Origin: CALNYS01 sp964639935
Lineage (GTDB): Bacteria; Planctomycetota; Phycisphaerae; Phycisphaerales; UBA1924
Length of the DNA: 64,000 nucleotides
Direction of reading: 5' to 3'
NCBI GenBank assembly: GCA_964639935.1
Contig: CAZXGT010000003.1
Location: 5,604-69,603, forward strand
In this document: positions 49,403 to 57,910 of the stretch, in pieces
How the letters are laid out: each line of letters begins with the position of its first letter
Position numbering within the stretch: position 1 is the stretch's first letter
Notes under the pieces: generated by a model
Told to the model about the DNA's origin: nothing
The model's input: the letters and a program-made list of their open reading frames with translations, nothing else
Databases searched by the model: none
Made by a program: the position numbers and the translations under genes

Positions 49403-52212
49403 GCCTCACCCCCCTCATCTTCTTCGACCGACGCCTCGAAGCGGGCGCCGGTCACGAATCCGAGCGCGCCCCGCTCGGGCGGATGATCGCCCAGATCAAG
49501 AGGCGCTCGCGGCGCCAACCGACGCATCTCCCGCACCACCTCCCGCGCCGCCTCGTCGGCCTCCGCCAGCGTCTCCGCGTCCCACCCGGCCATCTGAACC
49601 GCCGGCGCGTCCTCGCTCGTCGGGACATACGCAAGCCCCATCCGGATCATCTCCGGCGGGTCGAGCGAGCGGACGACATGCCGGTAGAGCGGCAGCTGCA
49701 GATCCACCCAGCCCTTCGACTTGCGCCAGTGCGTCTTCTCCGGGGCCTTGGCGTTGCTCGATGTCTTGAAATCCAGAATCGCCCACTCCTCGCCGCGCGC
49801 CTCGATGAGGTCGATCTTCCCCCGAAGCCGGACCCCCACGCCGTCCACGTCAAGCACGCCCTGCTCACCGTCCCCGGCCTCCCACTCAACGTGCAGCACC
49901 TCCCACCCCTCCCGCCGGCGCTTCGCCAGGTGACCGGCGAGAAACCCCAGCCGCCGCCGAAGCAGCTCGCGTTGCAGGCTCACGGTCGCAGCCGGTCGTG
50001 GGCCGAAGGTTTCGCTCGCCGCGTGATCCACCAGCTTCGAGAGCGCCTCGGCCACCGCCGCCGCATCCGTCAGCCGTCGATACGTCTCATCCCGGCCGAA
50101 CAGCTCGAGCGCGCGATGCGCGAGCGAGCCGAACGATCGAGGCGACATCTCGCGCGGCGGCGCCTCGACATCCTCCAGCCGCAGCATCCGCTCCAGATAC
50201 CACGCCGCCGGGGAGCGCAGAAACGCGCCAAAGTCCGTCACACGGAGCGAGTCGGGCGCGACATATCCCTCGCCGACCTTTGGCGACGCGCGGAACCCGT
50301 CCGTTACGCCCACTTCGAGGCGCGACGCGATCCGGGGCGCCGCCGCCAGCTCATCTTCCGTGAACCGCCGCACGCGCCGCGCCAGACGCGCCCCGACCGT
50401 GCGAAACAGAAGCCGGCTCGCCCGCGCCGGTTCGCCTTCAGCCGTCCTCCGGGGCGCCATAAACACGACGTGCCGGGACGCCGCGAGGGCCGTCGTCAGG
50501 TACGCGTCGCGAGCCGCGCGAGCGCGAGCGTCAACGAGCCCAAGCGCCGCGCGACGCGAATCCGGGACCAGCGGATCGCTTGCCCGTCCCCCGGGCGCAC
50601 AGTCGTCGGTCATCCCGATCACGACCGCGTGAGGCGACGGATCCGTCGCCAACTCAAGCCACCCAAGACCCTCGATCGCATCGGCCGATGGAGACTCTGG
50701 AATCGGCGCCCCGTCGACCCGTTCCATGACCAGCTCCAAGGCGTCGGCGGCCGAGCCCTCCTCGCCCTCACCCGCATCGGACAGTTCCTCCAGCGCGGCG
50801 TCCACCGCCCGCATCGCCTCGATCACCCGCCGATCGTCCTCGTCGTCGCTTCTGAGTTCCTCGTCGCCGTACACGCTCACGAGCGCCTCGCGAATCCGGT
50901 CGCTCCACCGAGCCAACGACCGGCGCTCACCGGCCCTCGAGACCAGGTCGCCGAACAGCGACTCCATCTGCGCCCGCGCCTCCCGCAGAGCGCTTGCGCG
51001 ACGTTCCGGCAACCTCTCCGGCGCCGCATCGACGCGACGGAGCACGTTCTCGTGACGGATCTCATCGAGCCGCTCAAGCCAGCGATCCGTGCCCGCTCGC
51101 CCGCTCGCTCCGGCGGTCGCGGCGTGTTCGACGTCGGGGTGCCGAAGCAGCGCGAGAAACGTATCGAAGCTCGATTCCCTCGCGTGCGCCTCGAGCAGCG
51201 CAAGCAGCCGCCCGGGCAACGTCAGCGACGCCGGGTCCCCCGGCGCCACACGGATCTGCACCCCGGCCGTCTCCGCCGCGAGCCGCCGGATCACGCCCAG
51301 CGATTCCGCGTCCGGCGAGCCGATCACCACCCGGCTCGCCTCCACCGGATCCCCGAGCGAGGCCACATGCGCCAGCGCCCGCTCGCTCTCATCCCGCGGA
51401 TCCTCCGCGAACACGATCTGATCCTCACTCAGCTCGATCTCAGCATCCGCCCACGCATCGACGTGAACGCAGCCCAGCCCGTCAAACCGTCCGCTCATCG
51501 TCTCGGGCGCGTGCGTCACCGTCTCAACCGTCGCGCCGCTCGCGAGAATCGCCCCGCGCTCGAGGGGCGTCAGCTCTGTCACGCCGACAAGCACGATGCG
51601 GGCCGTCCCCGCCGTGATCTCGCTCCGCTCCACGCGATCCATCGCCGAAAGAAGTGGATCGACCAAGCCCCCTTCAAGCAGCCTCGCCTCATAGCGACGC
51701 TGCAGCGAACCCAGCGCCCGCCACCGCGGCGCCTCCTCCGGCGGAGCGTCTTCCAAACGCGCCTCGACGTCCCCGAGCCGGAGCCGCGCCTGCGCCAGCT
51801 CATCGGAAAGGGACCCGATCATCTTCGCGAACCGCCGACGCACCGCCTCGCTCTCGAGACGCCGGCCCCACAGCCCGACCACCTCCTCCTCGCTCGCTTC
51901 AAGAAGCGCCCGCGACCACGCGAGGCGCCGCGCGATCTCGGGCGCGTCGCGGCCGCCGGACCCCGCCAGCCGATCCACCATGCCCCGCGGCGTCGTCGTC
52001 ATCGGCGGCACGACCGCTTCGCTCCGCTCCTCGGCCAGATCGACGAGGAACCCCGTCAGCAACCGGCTCGCACGCCCTCCCGGAACCACCACGAGCACGT
52101 CCGAAAGATCACGTCCGATCGCGTCCTTTGGCGCGCGCTCCAAAAGCCACGCGGCCGCCCGCGGAAGCAAGGGCTCGCCCCAATCGATGAAGTGTCGCGA
52201 AGCCTCAGGCAT
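49399..52212 (-). CDS. addB: PD-(D/E)xK nuclease family protein, AddB-type subunit
   Basis: 937 residues from ATG 52212; an ATG at 52224 would add four. The N-terminal part is a degenerate helicase with a poor Walker A region (VLVVVPGGRASRLL), followed by a helical middle. The C-terminal nuclease has GKIDLIEARGEEWAILDFKTS (Asp and D-x-K residues) and LQLPLYRHVV. In B. subtilis AddB four Cys hold an iron-sulfur cluster around the nuclease; this protein has only two Cys (one near LGCVHVD, one in TDDCAPGG), so the cluster is missing. The pair with addA is shown by a GTGA overlap. Confidence 0.87.
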   Translation of the reverse strand: MPEASRHFIDWGEPLLPRAAAWLLERAPKDAIGRDLSDVLVVVPGGRASRLLTGFLVDLAEERSEAVVPPMTTTPRGMVDRLAGSGGRDAPEIARRLAWSRALLEASEEEVVGLWGRRLESEAVRRRFAKMIGSLSDELAQARLRLGDVEARLEDAPPEEAPRWRALGSLQRRYEARLLEGGLVDPLLSAMDRVERSEITAGTARIVLVGVTELTPLERGAILASGATVETVTHAPETMSGRFDGLGCVHVDAWADAEIELSEDQIVFAEDPRDESERALAHVASLGDPVEASRVVIGSPDAESLGVIRRLAAETAGVQIRVAPGDPASLTLPGRLLALLEAHARESSFDTFLALLRHPDVEHAATAGASGRAGTDRWLERLDEIRHENVLRRVDAAPERLPERRASALREARAQMESLFGDLVSRAGERRSLARWSDRIREALVSVYGDEELRSDDEDDRRVIEAMRAVDAALEELSDAGEGEEGSAADALELVMERVDGAPIPESPSADAIEGLGWLELATDPSPHAVVIGMTDDCAPGGRASDPLVPDSRRAALGLVDARARAARDAYLTTALAASRHVVFMAPRRTAEGEPARASRLLFRTVGARLARRVRRFTEDELAAAPRIASRLEVGVTDGFRASPKVGEGYVAPDSLRVTDFGAFLRSPAAWYLERMLRLEDVEAPPREMSPRSFGSLAHRALELFGRDETYRRLTDAAAVAEALSKLVDHAASETFGPRPAATVSLQRELLRRRLGFLAGHLAKRRREGWEVLHVEWEAGDGEQGVLDVDGVGVRLRGKIDLIEARGEEWAILDFKTSSNAKAPEKTHWRKSKGWVDLQLPLYRHVVRSLDPPEMIRMGLAYVPTSEDAPAVQMAGWDAETLAEADEAAREVVREMRRLAPRAPLDLGDHPPERGALGFVTGARFEASVEEDEGGEA

Positions 52213-52241
52213 GAGCCCGATCATAGTGCAAACACAAGCCG

Positions 52242-52991
52242 CTAGACGCCTTCGCCGGAGGCCGCCAGACGCGATTCGGCCAGCGTTCCGACCCGTCCGA
52301 GAAGCCAACCGGCGAACTCGGTCTTGGAGATCGGCCCCTGAGTGTCCCCCGCAGCGCCCTCAGGCGTGAGCAGCACCGCCTCGATCGAGTCCGCGTCCAT
52401 CGTCTCGAGCGGGTTCGCCACGATCGCATCGACGCCCTTTCGCTCGAGCTTCGCCCGGGCCGACTCGAGCAGCCGGTCCCTCGGTTCAAGCGCGAAGGCG
52501 ATAAAGATCTGATCGTCCCGCTTGCGCTTCGCCTCGCCCGCGATCAGGTCCGGCGTCGACCTCAGCTTCAAGATGATGTCCCCCTTGCCGCGCTTGATTT
52601 TTCCGCTCGGAGTCTGCCCCGGTTTCTGCCCCAGGATCGGCGTGTAGTCCGCGACCGCCGCCGCCATGATCAGCACGTCGCACGCGGGCGCGTGCTCGGC
52701 CATCAGCGCTTCGAGGTCGGCCGTTGTCTGGAACCGAACCACTCTCACCGACGTATCGTTGGGTTCAGCGGCGTGGGGGCCCAGAAGCAGCGTGACGTCC
52801 CACCCTTGAGCGGCGGCTTCGTCCACCAAGGCGGTTCCGAGCCGCCCGGACGAACGGTTCCCGATGAAGCGGACCTCATCGATCGGTTCGTGCGTCGGAC
52901 CGGCGGTGACGAGAAGGCGAAAACGGCGCTGATTCGATGAAGTCACGGAGGCTCTGGTTCCCGTTAGAGTAGGTTTTGAAACGACCAGCAT
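52242..52991 (-). CDS. coaB: Stand-alone phosphopantothenate-cysteine ligase (CoaB domain)
   Basis: 249 residues. CoaB joins 4'-phosphopantothenate and cysteine in coenzyme A synthesis. Motifs: LLVTAGPTHEPIDEVRFIGNRSSGRLG (only partly quoted by position, residues 26 onward), LIMAAAVADYTP, SGKIKRGKG and VDAIVANPL. The CoaC decarboxylase half, which usually precedes it in the bifunctional Dfp protein, is absent here, so CoaC must be elsewhere. A GTG at 52946 would give a shorter N-terminus closer to the core. It is divergent from the first pilB gene. Confidence 0.88.
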   Translation of the reverse strand: MLVVSKPTLTGTRASVTSSNQRRFRLLVTAGPTHEPIDEVRFIGNRSSGRLGTALVDEAAAQGWDVTLLLGPHAAEPNDTSVRVVRFQTTADLEALMAEHAPACDVLIMAAAVADYTPILGQKPGQTPSGKIKRGKGDIILKLRSTPDLIAGEAKRKRDDQIFIAFALEPRDRLLESARAKLERKGVDAIVANPLETMDADSIEAVLLTPEGAAGDTQGPISKTEFAGWLLGRVGTLAESRLAASGEGV

Positions 52992-53081
52992 AACGCATCA
53001 GGATGGACCGCTGGTCGGGCGCTTCGCCCGCTTCGTTTGAGGGGCGCGCCGCGACGGGTTGCGAAAGGGAAACGACCGCAG

Positions 53082-54809
53082 ATGGCACGATCACGCAAGA
53101 AGCTCGGGGAGATCCTTGTCGCCATGGGCGCGGCCAAAGCCGAGGACGTCAAAAAGGTCCTCAAGGACAGGCAGTCCGGCCAGCGCATCGGCGAGGCGCT
53201 GGTCGCCAAGGGCCTCGTCAAGGAAGACGCCGTCGCCAAGGCGCTCGCCAAGCAGTTCGGTCTCCCGTTCGCCGATCTCAGGGACAAGGCCGTTGAGGAG
53301 CGGATCGATCCGTCTCTGATCCCCGAAGAACTCATCATGAAGCACCAGGTTCTCCCGCTCTCCAAGGAGAACGGGCGCCTGCAGCTGATCCTGCACGACC
53401 CCATGAACCTCGAGCTCATGGACGCCCTGCGATTCCGCCTCTCCACCGAGGTCGAGCCCCACGTCGCCGCGAGGGATCAGATCAAGGCCTACATCGACTC
53501 GAAGGTCGCCGGAACAAAGATGGTCGAGGCCGACCAGTCGCTCGTCACCGAGTCGATCGACCGCTCCGTCGACAAGTCCGTCGACGCCTCGATCGACAAG
53601 GCCGCCGAGGACGCGCCCATCATCAAGCTGGTCAACCGCATCCTCATCGAGGCGGTCAAGATGCGCGCCTCGGACATCCATATCGAGCCCATGGCCAACC
53701 GCGTCCGCCTGCGCTATCGCATCGACGGCGTCTGCATGGAACGCGACAACCTCCCGAAGCGAATGCAGAACGCGCTCATCACCCGCGTCAAACTCATGGC
53801 CGGCGTCAACATCGCCGAAAAGCGCCTCCCGCTCGACGGACGCATCAAGCTCCCCGTCGACGACCAGACCATCGATTTCCGCGTCTCGACCTGCCCCGCC
53901 TACCACGGCGACTCCACCGTTCTCCGCATCCTCCGCCCCGAAGCGGTCCGCATCGGCCTCGAGAACCTCGGGCTCGAGACCGACACCATGGAGGCCTTCA
54001 ACAAGGTCATCAAGCGACCCAACGGCATCTTTCTGGTCACCGGGCCCACGGGCTCGGGCAAAACCACGACGCTCTACTCGGCGCTCGACATTCTCAACAC
54101 GCCCGATCGCAAGATCATCACCGCCGAGGATCCCGTCGAGTACGCCTTCAAGGGCATCAATCAGTGCCAGGTCCGCGAGGGCATCGGGCTCTCCTTTGCC
54201 GGGATCCTCCGCGCCATGCTCCGCCAGGCCCCCAACATCATCCTCGTCGGCGAGATCAGAGACAAGGAGGTCGCCGAGGTCGCCATCCAGGCCGCTCTCA
54301 CCGGCCACCTCGTCTTCTCGACCCTCCACACCAACGACGCGCCCTCAGCCATCACCCGACTGGTCGATATGGGCGTCAAGCCCTTCCTCGTTGCCTCATC
54401 CATCCAGGCCATCCTCGCGCAGCGACTCATCCGCAAGCTCTGCGATCACTGCCGGGAGCCCGACGAGAACCCGGATCCCAAGTACCTCCGCCTCTGCGGC
54501 ATCACCCGCGAGGAGCTCGCAAACAACACCATCTACAAGGCCGTCGGGTGCTCGAAGTGCAACTCCACGGGCTACCGCGGTCGCCGCGGCATCTACGAGC
54601 TCATGCTGATGAACTCTCAGGTCCGCGACCTCGCCTTCAATCAGGCCCCCGTCGCCAAGATCCGTCAGGCGGCCATTGCCTCCGGGATGCGACCGCTCCT
54701 CGGCGATGGCAAGCTCAAGATCCTCAAGGGCGTCACCACGCCCGCCGAGATCGCCCGCGTCGCGCAGGCCGAAGGCATCGAGGCCGAGGAAGAGGAAGTC
54801 GCCGCCTGA
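53082..54809 (+). CDS. pilB: Type IV pilus / type II secretion assembly ATPase PilB/GspE (first copy)
   Basis: 575 residues from ATG 53082. An N-terminal MshEN/GspE_N domain (KLGEILVAMGAAKAEDVKK; IGEALVAKGLVKEDAVAKAL) is followed by the ATPase: Walker A GPTGSGKTTTL, Asp box ITAEDPVEY, Walker B NIILVGEIRD, His box STLHTNDAPSA, and a zinc-binding four-Cys element (LCDHCRE, GCSKCNSTGYRGR). It is a hexameric cytoplasmic motor that drives pilus or pseudopilus extension. A linker rich in Ser/Asp (SIDRSVDKSVDASIDK) near residues 165-180 has a heptad-like repeat. It opens the gene cluster. Confidence 0.94.
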   Translation: MARSRKKLGEILVAMGAAKAEDVKKVLKDRQSGQRIGEALVAKGLVKEDAVAKALAKQFGLPFADLRDKAVEERIDPSLIPEELIMKHQVLPLSKENGRLQLILHDPMNLELMDALRFRLSTEVEPHVAARDQIKAYIDSKVAGTKMVEADQSLVTESIDRSVDKSVDASIDKAAEDAPIIKLVNRILIEAVKMRASDIHIEPMANRVRLRYRIDGVCMERDNLPKRMQNALITRVKLMAGVNIAEKRLPLDGRIKLPVDDQTIDFRVSTCPAYHGDSTVLRILRPEAVRIGLENLGLETDTMEAFNKVIKRPNGIFLVTGPTGSGKTTTLYSALDILNTPDRKIITAEDPVEYAFKGINQCQVREGIGLSFAGILRAMLRQAPNIILVGEIRDKEVAEVAIQAALTGHLVFSTLHTNDAPSAITRLVDMGVKPFLVASSIQAILAQRLIRKLCDHCREPDENPDPKYLRLCGITREELANNTIYKAVGCSKCNSTGYRGRRGIYELMLMNSQVRDLAFNQAPVAKIRQAAIASGMRPLLGDGKLKILKGVTTPAEIARVAQAEGIEAEEEEVAA

Positions 54810-54865
54810 TCACGCCGCAAACCATCCAATGCACCGACCCGATCGCGCTCTGAGGAGAGAATACG

Positions 54866-55981
54866 ATGTCAACCATCCAGATCGACCGACTGCTCGACAC
54901 CGTCGTCAAGACCGGCGCGAGCGACCTCCACCTCACCGTCGGCCGCCCGCCGACGCTCCGTCTCTCCGGCGAGCTTCGGAACCTCCAGACCAAGGTGCTC
55001 GACCCCGACGACCTCGTCACGCTTATGAAGTCGATCACCCCGGAGAAGAGCCAGCAGGAGCTTCAGGAGGAGGGGGGGTGCGACTTCGGCTTCGCCTACG
55101 GCGACGCCGCACGCTTCCGCGTCTCCGTCTTCCGCCAGAAGGGCAACCTCGCGGTTGTTCTCAGATTGATCCCGAACAAGCTGCTCACCTTCGACGAGAT
55201 CGGTCTCCCGGAGATGGTCAAGGATCTCATCAGGCGGCCTCGGGGCATGTTCCTCGTCACCGGCCCCACCGGCTCGGGCAAGACAACGACCCTCGCCACG
55301 ATGATCGACTACATCAACACCAACTACGACCGCCACATCATCACGATGGAAGACCCCATCGAGTACTACCACCAGCACAAGAAATCCGTCGTCAACCAGC
55401 GGCAGGTCGGGACCGACGTTCCTTCCTTCGCCGAATCGCTCCGTCGAGCCCTCCGGCAGGATCCGGACGTCATTCTCGTCGGCGAGATGCGAGATCTCGA
55501 CACCATCGAAGCCGCCGTCCGCGCCGCCGAGACGGGCCACCTGGTGTTCGGAACCCTCCACACCACGGGCGCCGCCAAGACGATCGACCGTCTCGTCGAC
55601 GCGTTCCCCGTTTCCCAGCAGAACCAGATCCGCATCCAGCTCTCCACCACCCTCATCTCGGTGCTCTCCCAGGCGCTCCTCCCGCGTGTGGACACCAAGG
55701 GAATGGTCGCGGCCTACGAGATGCTCGTGAACACGCCGGCCGTCGCGAACCTCATCCGCGACAACAAGACCTTCCGAATCGACTCCTCGATCCAGACCGG
55801 CAAGAAGCTCGGGATGCAGCTCCTCGACGACCACCTCTGGCGTCTCTACTCCGAAGGCAAGATCGCCGCCGAGGAGATGATCGATCGGGCCAAGGACCCC
55901 GCCGCCCTCTCAGAGAAGGTCCACAAGCAGGGGGGACGGGTCGGCCGCGCCGAGTTCGATCTCGAAGAAGAGGCCGCCTAA
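54866..55981 (+). CDS. pilT: Type IV pilus retraction ATPase PilT
   Basis: 371 residues; a GAGGAGAG Shine-Dalgarno stands before the ATG. Motifs: N-terminal GASDLHLTVGRPPTLRLSG, Walker A GPTGSGKTTTLATM, Asp box TMEDPIEYY, Walker B VILVGEMRD, GTLHTTGAAKTIDRLVD, and the PilT-specific segment NTPAVANLIRDNKT, equivalent to A-I-R-N-L-I-R-E. PilT powers filament retraction, so the cluster encodes a dynamic type IV pilus rather than only a type II secretion system. A terminator-like hairpin follows. Confidence 0.95.
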   Translation: MSTIQIDRLLDTVVKTGASDLHLTVGRPPTLRLSGELRNLQTKVLDPDDLVTLMKSITPEKSQQELQEEGGCDFGFAYGDAARFRVSVFRQKGNLAVVLRLIPNKLLTFDEIGLPEMVKDLIRRPRGMFLVTGPTGSGKTTTLATMIDYINTNYDRHIITMEDPIEYYHQHKKSVVNQRQVGTDVPSFAESLRRALRQDPDVILVGEMRDLDTIEAAVRAAETGHLVFGTLHTTGAAKTIDRLVDAFPVSQQNQIRIQLSTTLISVLSQALLPRVDTKGMVAAYEMLVNTPAVANLIRDNKTFRIDSSIQTGKKLGMQLLDDHLWRLYSEGKIAAEEMIDRAKDPAALSEKVHKQGGRVGRAEFDLEEEAA

Positions 55982-56015
55982 TTCACCATCACAAGCTCGA
56001 TGTCATAACAATAAG

Positions 56016-56037
56016 TCGGCCTTTCGGGCCGAATTTT
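56016..56037 (+). terminator. Intrinsic terminator after pilT
   Basis: A 6-bp stem (TCGGCC 56016-56021 with 56027-56032), 5-nt loop and a following ATTTTCC. It lies 35 nt after the pilT stop and within the 148-nt gap before the second ATPase gene, suggesting two transcription units. Confidence 0.55.
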
Positions 56038-56129
56038 CCGGGATCCGTCGCGTCGGCGATCCCGTACGGTAGATCGCGGATGCGCTGCCTGCGGGCGGCC
56101 GTCTCCGCACACTGATGGAGATTGGCTTC

Positions 56130-57863
56130 ATGCCGACGATGGATCCCACGGAACTCAAGAACCGCAAGCTCGGTCGCGTGCTCACCAAGATGGGCAAGAT
56201 CACACGCGAGCAGGTGCATGAAGCGCTCGCCATCCAGAAGGAGCGGAAGAAGCCCGTCGGAGAGCTCTTGGTCGAGCTCGGATACGTCACCGAGCGCGAC
56301 GTCCAGGAAGCTCTCGCCGGGCAGGCCGGGCTCGCCTACGAGGACATCTCGGAGATCGAACTCGACGACGACACCATCAACGCCATCCCCGCCGAGACCG
56401 TCCAGGCCTATCAGGTCGTGCCGATTGAGCACACGGCCGGGACGAAGAAGCTGAAGATCGCCATGAAGAGCCCGGACAACTTCCGGGCCGTCGACGACCT
56501 CCGCCTCCTCATGGGCTTCAAGGTCGACGCCGTGGTCGCCGACCCCGCCAGGATCGACGAGCTCATCAAGAAGCACTACTCCAAGAGCGAGTCCGTCGCC
56601 GACGTCGTCGGCTCACTCGCCGAGGACGAGAAGTTCGCGGCCCTCGCCAATCGCGGCGACTCCATCGACCTCGACGAGGTCCTCGAGGTCGCCGACGACA
56701 ACAACGTCATCAAGCTCCTGAACCTCGTCCTGCTTCAGGCGATCAAGGATAAGGCCTCGGACATCCACTTCGAGCCCTTCGAAGAAGAGTTCAAGATCCG
56801 CTATCGCATCGACGGCGTGCTCTATGAGATGGTGCCGCCGCCGGCCTATCTCGGGCCCGCCATCGTCTCCCGCGTCAAGGTCATGGCGAACCTCGATATC
56901 GCCGAGCGCCGCGTGCCCCAGGACGGACGTGTCGAGCTCGTCGTCGCCGGCAACCCGGTCGACCTCCGCGTCGCCGTCCTCCCGACCATGCACGGCGAGT
57001 CCGTTGTCATGCGAGTGCTCGACCGCTCCAACGTCGAGCTCAGCCTCGACCGCGTCGGGCTCGATTCTGAGCATCTCGAGACGGTCGACAGCCTCATCCA
57101 CAAGCCCAACGGCATCGTCATCGTCACCGGCCCCACCGGCTCGGGCAAGACGACGACGCTCTACGCCGCGCTCGCCGCCCTCAACACCATCGACACGAAG
57201 ATCCTCACCGCCGAGGATCCCGTCGAGTACGACATCGACGGGCTCTGCCAGGTGCAGGTCAACTCCGAGGTCGGCCTCACTTTCGCCAAGTCGCTACGCA
57301 GCTTCCTCCGCCAGGACCCGGACATCATCCTTGTCGGCGAGATCCGCGACCTCGAGACCGCCGAGATCGCCGTGCAGGCCTCGCTCACCGGCCACCTTGT
57401 GTTCTCGACGCTCCACACCAACGACGCGCCGAGCTCCATTGTCCGCCTCATCGACCTCGGCCTCGAGACCTTCCTCCTCACCGCCACGATCGAGGGCATC
57501 ATCGCCCAGCGACTCGTCCGCACCATCTGTCCCAAGTGCAAGACGGCCTACCAGCCCACCGAGGAGCAGCTCATGGAGCTCTCCCTCACCCCGGAGGACG
57601 TCCAGGGTCGCGAGTTCTACAAGGGCGAGGGATGCCAGAGCTGCCACGGCTCGGGCTACAAGGGACGGATGGGCATCTTTGAGATCATGGTCATGGACGA
57701 CGACATCCGCGACATGGTCATGACCGGGGCCAGCACCGCGCAGATCCGCGACCTCGCCCGCAAACGCGGCATGAAGACGCTCCGCGAGAGCGGGCTCCGC
57801 GGCATCTACGACGGGCAGACCACCATCGACGAAGTCGTCCGCGAAACCATCGACGAAGAGTAA
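56130..57863 (+). CDS. Second PilB/GspE-type assembly ATPase
   Basis: 577 residues from ATG 56130 (GGAG 9 nt upstream; an ATG at 56115 adds five residues). Same layout as the first copy: MshEN domain (LGRVLTKMGKITREQVHEAL; VGELLVELGYVTERDV), Walker A GPTGSGKTTTLYAAL, TAEDPVEYD, Walker B DIILVGEIRD, STLHTNDAPSS, and the zinc Cys pairs (TICPKCKTAYQ; GCQSCHGSGYKGRMG). The two copies differ clearly in the N-terminal third and linker, so they are old paralogues. This copy is close to a pilC/gspF gene and prepilins, so it is the likely motor of that system. Confidence 0.94.
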   Translation: MPTMDPTELKNRKLGRVLTKMGKITREQVHEALAIQKERKKPVGELLVELGYVTERDVQEALAGQAGLAYEDISEIELDDDTINAIPAETVQAYQVVPIEHTAGTKKLKIAMKSPDNFRAVDDLRLLMGFKVDAVVADPARIDELIKKHYSKSESVADVVGSLAEDEKFAALANRGDSIDLDEVLEVADDNNVIKLLNLVLLQAIKDKASDIHFEPFEEEFKIRYRIDGVLYEMVPPPAYLGPAIVSRVKVMANLDIAERRVPQDGRVELVVAGNPVDLRVAVLPTMHGESVVMRVLDRSNVELSLDRVGLDSEHLETVDSLIHKPNGIVIVTGPTGSGKTTTLYAALAALNTIDTKILTAEDPVEYDIDGLCQVQVNSEVGLTFAKSLRSFLRQDPDIILVGEIRDLETAEIAVQASLTGHLVFSTLHTNDAPSSIVRLIDLGLETFLLTATIEGIIAQRLVRTICPKCKTAYQPTEEQLMELSLTPEDVQGREFYKGEGCQSCHGSGYKGRMGIFEIMVMDDDIRDMVMTGASTAQIRDLARKRGMKTLRESGLRGIYDGQTTIDEVVRETIDEE

Positions 57864-57910
57864 ACGCCGACCCGCCCGCAGACCCAACGCTCAATCGGGA
57901 GCCTCAGCAC

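Noticed and set aside
49270..52245. Open frame of 991 codons on the plus strand opposite addB
   Set aside because: It is Arg/Pro/His-rich with no domain motif and is the typical antisense shadow in high-GC DNA. The minus strand has a clear AddB nuclease motif and GTGA coupling to addA.
52944..53081. Promoter for pilB and coaB in the divergent gap
   Set aside because: TTGAAA at about 52975 has no convincing -10 at proper spacing, and minus-strand TACTCT lacks a -35. Left unannotated.
55366..55390. Possible short repeat or CRISPR-like element in pilT and the ATPase genes
   Set aside because: Similar triplets come from conserved ATPase motifs (Walker A, Asp box), not from spaced direct repeats. 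No CRISPR array or cas gene is present.
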